64,000 nt of DNA, from the NCBI GenBank assembly GCA_021604505.1, contig BQJC01000001.1:124001-188000 (forward strand), written 5' to 3'. This stretch comes from Nitrospinaceae bacterium (GTDB taxonomy: Bacteria > Nitrospinota > Nitrospinia > Nitrospinales > VA-1). Of this stretch, positions 59,041 to 64,000 are shown in pieces. The notes under the pieces were generated by a model, which worked only from the letters and a program-made list of their open reading frames with translations, ran no database searches and was not told the DNA's origin. Position numbers and translations under genes: made by a program. The first letter of the stretch is position 1. Each line of letters opens with the position of its first letter.

Positions 59041-59835
59041 TCAGCCGCCAAAAATTTTACGATTTTCCTTCCGATCCTCTTCAAGGATTTTTTTCCAATC
59101 TCTTTTTTGATACGGCGCCTCCAGATAATCTTCATAAATGGATTTAGCAAGCTCCGTTCGATCCACTCCCTCGGGGGCCACTTGAATGTCTAACTGCGCC
59201 AGGGCCATGTCAAAATCGCGATCCAACAGAGAAGCGGAATCCATACCATATTCCTTCAAAGCCTGACGGATGGTTGCGGGGTCCAATCCAAATCGATTGG
59301 CCACTTCATTAATATTGGAGGGTTTGTATTGCTTGTTGGGTCCGATGCCGAGATGATAGGCACAGAACAATTCAAAAGGTTCCAGGTTGGCAACTTTTCG
59401 CGGTTTCTTAGCCCCTTGTTCGGGTCCATTGTTGGTCCGGGAACGCCCATCTCCCCGGGCCTCGTTGTTTTGTCTGGCCTTGTTGGAGTGATTGTTTTTT
59501 CGCGGGTCGCGTGAAGGGGAAGATCCGTTTTGCTTCGATCTGTCCCAATTCGATTTATTTTTTCCACTGCCTTTTGCATTGGAACCCCTGGTGCCATTTT
59601 TCCCGGAAGGTTTGCCCGACGAATTTTCTGCCTGCCGCTTGTTGATTATGGAAATGTGGGAGCTCAGTGTTTGCGACGGAGCGGTCATCCATTGTTCCAC
59701 GGCTTTTGCTCTTTGCCCCTGTGTGTTTTGCCGGGGTCGTCGATTAGAGGGCGTTTTGGAGGATCTTTTCTGGGGGGTATTTTGGTTTCCCCCGGATTTT
59801 CCGGGTGGGCGGCGGGAATGACCTGGTTTCTTCAA
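59041..59835 (-). CDS. Protein with disordered basic N-terminus and conserved helical C-terminus
   Basis: 264 residues. The first 140 are low-complexity, rich in Lys, Arg, Ser, Asn and Gly, and probably disordered and nucleic-acid-binding. The last 120 form an ordered domain (NLEPFELFCAYHLGIGPNKQYKPSNINEVANRFGLDPATIRQALKEYG, then DFDMALAQLDIQVAPEGVDRTELAKSIYEDYL) that includes a helix-turn-helix-like stretch. I recall similar C-terminal domains in deltaproteobacterial hypothetical proteins but no assigned function. It could be a nucleoid or RNA-binding protein. Convergent with dacB. Confidence 0.7.
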   Translation of the reverse strand: MKKPGHSRRPPGKSGGNQNTPQKRSSKTPSNRRPRQNTQGQRAKAVEQWMTAPSQTLSSHISIINKRQAENSSGKPSGKNGTRGSNAKGSGKNKSNWDRSKQNGSSPSRDPRKNNHSNKARQNNEARGDGRSRTNNGPEQGAKKPRKVANLEPFELFCAYHLGIGPNKQYKPSNINEVANRFGLDPATIRQALKEYGMDSASLLDRDFDMALAQLDIQVAPEGVDRTELAKSIYEDYLEAPYQKRDWKKILEEDRKENRKIFGG

Positions 59836-59937
59836 AACGATGGTCCTCGATTTATTGGGTTTGAATTCATTGGCCTGTGGATTTTCCGTGAATACATTTT
59901 TGCGGAGTGGGCCAATTCTGCTTTATTGTTGTTTGCT

Positions 59938-61755
59938 TCATTTATTTTGCGCGGTCAATGTTTCTAATTCATCGACCAGTGCGGAGAATTTCTCCAAAGC
60001 GGTCCCGACCGGTTGGGGAGATGTCATGTCGACTCCGGCGCCCTTCAGTAAATCGATAGGGTATTTGGAGCCTCCGGATTTCAGAAAAGTCAAATAGTCG
60101 TTTAGTTCCGAGGTCCCGCCTTCAACCACCCGGTTTGCCAGAGCGTAGGAGGCGGAGATTCCGGTCGCGTATTTATAGACGTAAAAACTGAAATAAAAAT
60201 GCGGAATTCGGAAACATTCCAGCGAGAGGCAATCATCCAGGACCACGCCTTCCCCGAAATACAATTTTAAAAGTTTCCTGTAGATATTTTGCAGGGCTTC
60301 GCCGGTCAGCGGCTGACCGCTTTCTGCTTCTTTATAAATGAGATATTCAAACTCCGCAAACATCGTCTGCCGGTAGAGCGTGCCGCGAAAATTATCGATC
60401 TCCCGGCACAGAAGATAGATCTTCATGTCGCGGTCGATTTCCTGCGCCAGCAGGTAACGGGTGACCAGTGCCTCGTTGAACGTGGAAGCCACTTCAGCCA
60501 CGAATATCGTGTAATCGGCATACAGGTAAGGTTGATTTTTTTTTGAATAATAAGAGTGCATGGAGTGGCCTGCTTCGTGCGCCAGCGTATACAGGCTGTT
60601 GATGTTGTCCTCGTGGTAGTTCATGAGAATGAACGGATTGGAGTCATAACATCCGGACGAGTAGGCGCCACTGCGCTTTCCCTTGTTTTCATAGCGGTCC
60701 ACCCACCGTTCGTGCATCAACCCTTTATTGACGGCATCGGTGTAGTCATTTCCCAAAGGTTTCAGGGCTTCGGTGATTTTTTCCGTGGCTTCCCCATAGC
60801 TCATTTGCCAGTGGATATCCTTCACCAGCGGTACACTGCAATCGTACACATGCAGTTCGTCGAGGTTCAAAAGACGTTTTCTTATATCGAAGTATTTATA
60901 AAGCGGGGCGAGGTTTTCGTGAACGCTCTGGATAAGGTTGTCGTACACCGCAACGGGAATGTTTTCCGCAAACAGGGCCTGCTCGCGGACAGAAGGATAT
61001 CGCCGGCTCTTAGCATAAAACATATCCTTTTTGACACTGCTCGATAGAAGCGATGCGTAGGTGAACTGATGCCCTTCATAGGCGGCGTAAAAAGTTTCAA
61101 AAGCCTCCTGCCGGACCCTGCGGTCGTAGTTCTGCATCAAGCTCTGAAAATTGCCCTGGCTGATGGTGACTTCCTCGCCTTTTTCATTTTTGACCGTCCC
61201 CAGTTTCAAATCGGCGTTATCCAGCATATCGAAACCTTCCCTTGCCGCCCGCGCCATCTCCGCAGTGGATGCCAGCAGTGCCTCTTCCTTTTCCGACAGG
61301 GTGTGCTGTCGATAACGTAAGATCTTTTCCAGATGAACTTTGAAAAATTCCAGTTCCTTGTCTTGCAGAAACTCCTGCATGCGGGTTTCCGGAATCGCCA
61401 TGATTTCGGATTGAATAAAACTTCCTGCTTGACCGACCTGGGACGCCAAACGGACGATTCGTTCAAAGTTTCCTTGATGAATGTTATTGGTCTTGTCTTC
61501 GTCGTTTTTAAGATGGGCAAAGGTGTACAGCTTTTCCAAACTGCGGGAAATGCCCATGTCAAATTCCAGGCAGGCTTTCAAAGCCGCCGCCGAATTTCCA
61601 AGCGTACCCTGATGCGCGGCATAACCTTTGACTTCGGATTCCAGGGCTTTAAATTCGTTCTGCCATGCTTTGTCGGCGGAATAAAGACCGGAAAGATCCC
61701 ATTTGGAATCTTCAGAAATTTCATCTCGTGTTGCGAGTTCTACTTTGGCATCCAT
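59938..61755 (-). CDS. pepF: Oligoendopeptidase F
   Basis: 605 residues, the usual length of M3B oligopeptidases. The zinc site is intact: His393-Glu-x-x-His397 (LAHEAGHSMHSYYSKKNQPY) and the third ligand Glu in FVAEVASTFNEAL. The N-terminal helical lobe includes KLYTFAHLKNDEDKTN. The enzyme degrades peptides of roughly 7-17 residues in the cytoplasm. No signal peptide. It lies 49 bases downstream of valS on the same strand and may share its transcript. Confidence 0.95.
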   Translation of the reverse strand: MDAKVELATRDEISEDSKWDLSGLYSADKAWQNEFKALESEVKGYAAHQGTLGNSAAALKACLEFDMGISRSLEKLYTFAHLKNDEDKTNNIHQGNFERIVRLASQVGQAGSFIQSEIMAIPETRMQEFLQDKELEFFKVHLEKILRYRQHTLSEKEEALLASTAEMARAAREGFDMLDNADLKLGTVKNEKGEEVTISQGNFQSLMQNYDRRVRQEAFETFYAAYEGHQFTYASLLSSSVKKDMFYAKSRRYPSVREQALFAENIPVAVYDNLIQSVHENLAPLYKYFDIRKRLLNLDELHVYDCSVPLVKDIHWQMSYGEATEKITEALKPLGNDYTDAVNKGLMHERWVDRYENKGKRSGAYSSGCYDSNPFILMNYHEDNINSLYTLAHEAGHSMHSYYSKKNQPYLYADYTIFVAEVASTFNEALVTRYLLAQEIDRDMKIYLLCREIDNFRGTLYRQTMFAEFEYLIYKEAESGQPLTGEALQNIYRKLLKLYFGEGVVLDDCLSLECFRIPHFYFSFYVYKYATGISASYALANRVVEGGTSELNDYLTFLKSGGSKYPIDLLKGAGVDMTSPQPVGTALEKFSALVDELETLTAQNK

Positions 61756-61804
61756 AAATGGTTTGACTCCTTTGCAAAACCTTCTGAGGGTTTTTGCGAC
61801 GGGT

Positions 61805-64000
61805 CTAGGAAATTGCTTGCTCTATGGTCTGCAAATGGACCTTGAGCTTGGTTTGTTTTTCAGAAAGGGCCCGCTTTCTTTGTTTATCTTTCTCGAGTAT
61901 CTCGGGAGGCGCTTTTTTGACAAAATTCTGGTTGGATAATTTCTTATCTAAAAATATGAGGTCTTTTTCGATTTTTTTCAACTCTTTTTCGACACGGCTT
62001 TTCTCTTCGGCAAAATCCATCATGCCTTCCAGCGGAATGATGATGTCCATCCCGTCCAGCACTGAAGATGCCGAAGCCTTGGCCTTGACAACCGAAGCAT
62101 CGACGGTTCTCAGTTCGACCCTGGCTAACTCATTGATCAATTTGGCGCTGGCTTTGATGAGCAGGGTTTTTGGGGCATCGTCGGTCTTGATATCAAGGGG
62201 AACTGTAAGCCCCGGATTGAGATTCATCTCCCCGCGGATATTGCGCGCACTGGTCACAATATCCATCACCAGCCCAAGTTCTTCTTCGATTTTTTCATCC
62301 ACTTTCGCGTCATCGTATCTTGGAAACGCCGCGGTCATGATGGTCTTTCCTTCGGCGGGTAATTTCTGCCAGATCTCCTCTGTGATGAAAGGCATGAAAG
62401 GATGCAGAAGCTTCAAGCTGGTTTCCAGAACGTGAACCAACACATTTTGCACCGCCTGTTTTTCAGGTCCCTGTTTGAACAAACTGGATTTGGACAATTC
62501 TATGTACCAATCGCAAAACTCGTTCCAGATGAATTTATAAACAACCGAGGCGGCTTCATTAAACTTAAATTCTTCCAGAGCTTCGTTGGTTTCCTTGCTG
62601 GCGGCATTGAGGCGGCTTAAAATCCACCGGTCCGCCGCAGAACGTTTTAGAGAGTCGTCCAACTCACAAGTGCCCTTATAATCCTCAAGGTTCATGAAAA
62701 CGAAACGCGAAGCATTCCATAATTTGTTGCAAAAATTTCGATACCCTTCGATCCTGTCCTCCGCAAGTTTGATGTCCCTTCCTTGAGCGGCGAAGGCGGC
62801 CAGGGTGAACCTGAGAGCATCGGTGCCGTACTTTTCCATCATGACCAGAGGGTCGATGACGTTGCCCTTGGTCTTGCTCATCTTTTGTCCTTCCGCATCG
62901 CGGATCAACGCGTGGATATAAACCTGGCGGAAAGGGACCTCCTTCATCATTTTGAGACCCATCATGATCATGCGGGCCACCCAGAAAAACAGAATGTCGA
63001 ACCCGGTGCACAGAACCGAAGTCGGATAAAACTTTTTAAGGGTCATGGTTTGGTCCGGCCAGCCGAGGGTGGAAAACGGCCACAGGCCGGAACTGAACCA
63101 GGTATCGAGCACATCGGTTTCCTGAACCAGTTCCTCCGATTCGCAGTGCTGACACCTTTCCGGGGTTTCTCTCGCAACCGTGATTTTTTTGCATTTGGGG
63201 CAATGCCATGCGGGAATCTGATGGCCCCACCAGATTTGCCGTGAGATGCACCAGTCGCGGATATTTTCCATCCATTCAAAATAAGTTTTTTCCCAGAATT
63301 GCGGAACGATTTTGATCGATCCGTTTCTCACCGCTTCCATCGCAGGTTCCGCAAGCGGTTTCGTTTTAACGAACCACTGCTTGGAAAGATAGGGTTCGAC
63401 GACCGTCCGGCACCGGTAGCAGTGGCCTACGGAGTGCATATGATCTTCAATCTTAACAAGCAAACCCTGAGTTTCCAGATCCGCGACTACTTTTTTCCTG
63501 CACTCGTAGCGGTCCAGCCCGGCATAATCCGTGCCGGCTTTCTCGCTCATCGTGCCATCCGGGTTCATGACATTGACCGTGGGAAGTTGATGGCGTTGAC
63601 CGATTTCAAAATCATTGGGGTCGTGCGCAGGGGTGACTTTGAGAGCGCCGGAACCGAACGAGGTGTCGACGTACGAATCTTCAATGACCGGAATTTCACG
63701 GCCTGCCAGCGGAAGGAGCAACGTTTTTCCTCCCAGTCCCTGATAGCGCTCGTCGTCGGGATTGACCGCCACAGCGGTGTCACCGAGCATGGTTTCAGGC
63801 CGGGTGGTGGCGATGGTGAGAAACCGGTCTTCACCCTTTATTTTGTATTTAATGTTATACAGGTGGCCCATGGCATCTTCATACTCTACTTCCAGATCGG
63901 AAAGCGCGGTGTGGCACCGGGGGCACCAGTTGATGATGTAATCTCCCTGGTAAATCAGACCCTCTTCATACAACGAGACAAACACCTCCCGGACCGCGCG
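61805..64000 (-). CDS. valS: Valine-tRNA ligase (5' end outside window)
   Basis: At least 731 residues; the frame runs through the right window edge, so the N-terminus, including the HIGH motif, is missing from view. Visible: the zinc-binding-like [17 protein letters not shown], the editing domain ([38 protein letters not shown]), the class I KMSKTKGN motif, the anticodon-binding domain and the C-terminal coiled-coil tRNA arm ([30 protein letters not shown]). It charges tRNA-Val and hydrolyses mischarged threonine. Upstream of pepF. Confidence 0.97.
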   Translation of the reverse strand, partial: RAVREVFVSLYEEGLIYQGDYIINWCPRCHTALSDLEVEYEDAMGHLYNIKYKIKGEDRFLTIATTRPETMLGDTAVAVNPDDERYQGLGGKTLLLPLAGREIPVIEDSYVDTSFGSGALKVTPAHDPNDFEIGQRHQLPTVNVMNPDGTMSEKAGTDYAGLDRYECRKKVVADLETQGLLVKIEDHMHSVGHCYRCRTVVEPYLSKQWFVKTKPLAEPAMEAVRNGSIKIVPQFWEKTYFEWMENIRDWCISRQIWWGHQIPAWHCPKCKKITVARETPERCQHCESEELVQETDVLDTWFSSGLWPFSTLGWPDQTMTLKKFYPTSVLCTGFDILFFWVARMIMMGLKMMKEVPFRQVYIHALIRDAEGQKMSKTKGNVIDPLVMMEKYGTDALRFTLAAFAAQGRDIKLAEDRIEGYRNFCNKLWNASRFVFMNLEDYKGTCELDDSLKRSAADRWILSRLNAASKETNEALEEFKFNEAASVVYKFIWNEFCDWYIELSKSSLFKQGPEKQAVQNVLVHVLETSLKLLHPFMPFITEEIWQKLPAEGKTIMTAAFPRYDDAKVDEKIEEELGLVMDIVTSARNIRGEMNLNPGLTVPLDIKTDDAPKTLLIKASAKLINELARVELRTVDASVVKAKASASSVLDGMDIIIPLEGMMDFAEEKSRVEKELKKIEKDLIFLDKKLSNQNFVKKAPPEILEKDKQRKRALSEKQTKLKVHLQTIEQAIS

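Overview
The window (64 kb, moderate GC) looks like a chromosomal segment of a free-living, flagellated Gram-negative bacterium. An rpmH-rnpA-yidD-yidC-mnmE block, an intact flagellar locus, secreted multihaem c-type cytochromes, outer-membrane barrels with a carrier-like partner, a fused aroD-aroE gene and csrA-fliW together suggest a Nitrospinota-like or deltaproteobacteria-like lineage. That placement is inference from gene content, not a measured phylogeny.

Layout. 1-4186: rpmH, rnpA, yidD, yidC and mnmE (ribosome, RNase P, membrane insertion, tRNA modification). 4374-11606: flagellar locus with a receiver-less sigma-54 activator behind a near-consensus sigma-70 promoter, a flagellin, FliD carrying an inserted pair of EF-hand-type loops, an FlgN/FliT-like chaperone, several unrecognised small or disordered proteins, a good sigma-28 promoter and a GGA-rich structured intergenic region. 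11728-13206: bifunctional shikimate-pathway enzyme. 13473-15177: AT-rich cassette of three overlapping accessory genes (TIGR04255-like, unknown, DUF7689-like). 15185-17293: rhodanese and DASS transporter. 17520-20342: a solitary DUF262-HNH-AlbA_2 fusion gene, probably for defence, bracketed by two copies of an interspersed repeat and followed by a tRNA-like 3' fragment. 20384-25470: radical SAM/SPASM enzyme, leuCD, FGE-like and leucine-rich-repeat secreted proteins.

25500-30570 forms a plausible cAMP signalling unit: a CHASE2 adenylate cyclase whose adenine-specifying residues are intact, a divergent FecR-domain protein, a CRP-type regulator whose recognition helix matches E. coli CRP at the key residues, and a textbook TGTGA-N6-TCACA site placed to drive a short minus-strand RNA. 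A compact, highly structured plus-strand RNA candidate ends tail-to-tail with it. 30911-31863: tRNA-Phe, csrA, fliW. 31875-38326: secreted Cys-repeat protein, then an RND exporter operon (barrel, lipoprotein-sorting-like protein, RND permease, TetR) with the same operator-like sequence before tetR and before the permease gene.

38539-50406: YihY, CHI-like, CARDB lipoprotein, DUF1328, a YhaO/YhaN nuclease-ATPase pair, and a K+ channel, lipoprotein, double-DUF350 protein and membrane spermidine-synthase-like protein cluster, then a Gph-like phosphatase and a BamE-like lipoprotein. 50975-55482: pentahaem lipoprotein, outer-membrane barrel and convergent tetrahaem cytochrome, a candidate redox module. 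55793-64000: PfkB kinase, membrane protein, PBP4, a disordered conserved protein, oligoendopeptidase F and valS (cut by the window edge).

Best candidates for something undescribed: the DUF262-HNH-AlbA_2 protein with its repeat-bracketed setting, the three-gene accessory cassette, the two convergent RNA candidates with the CRP site, and the calcium-loop insertion in FliD.
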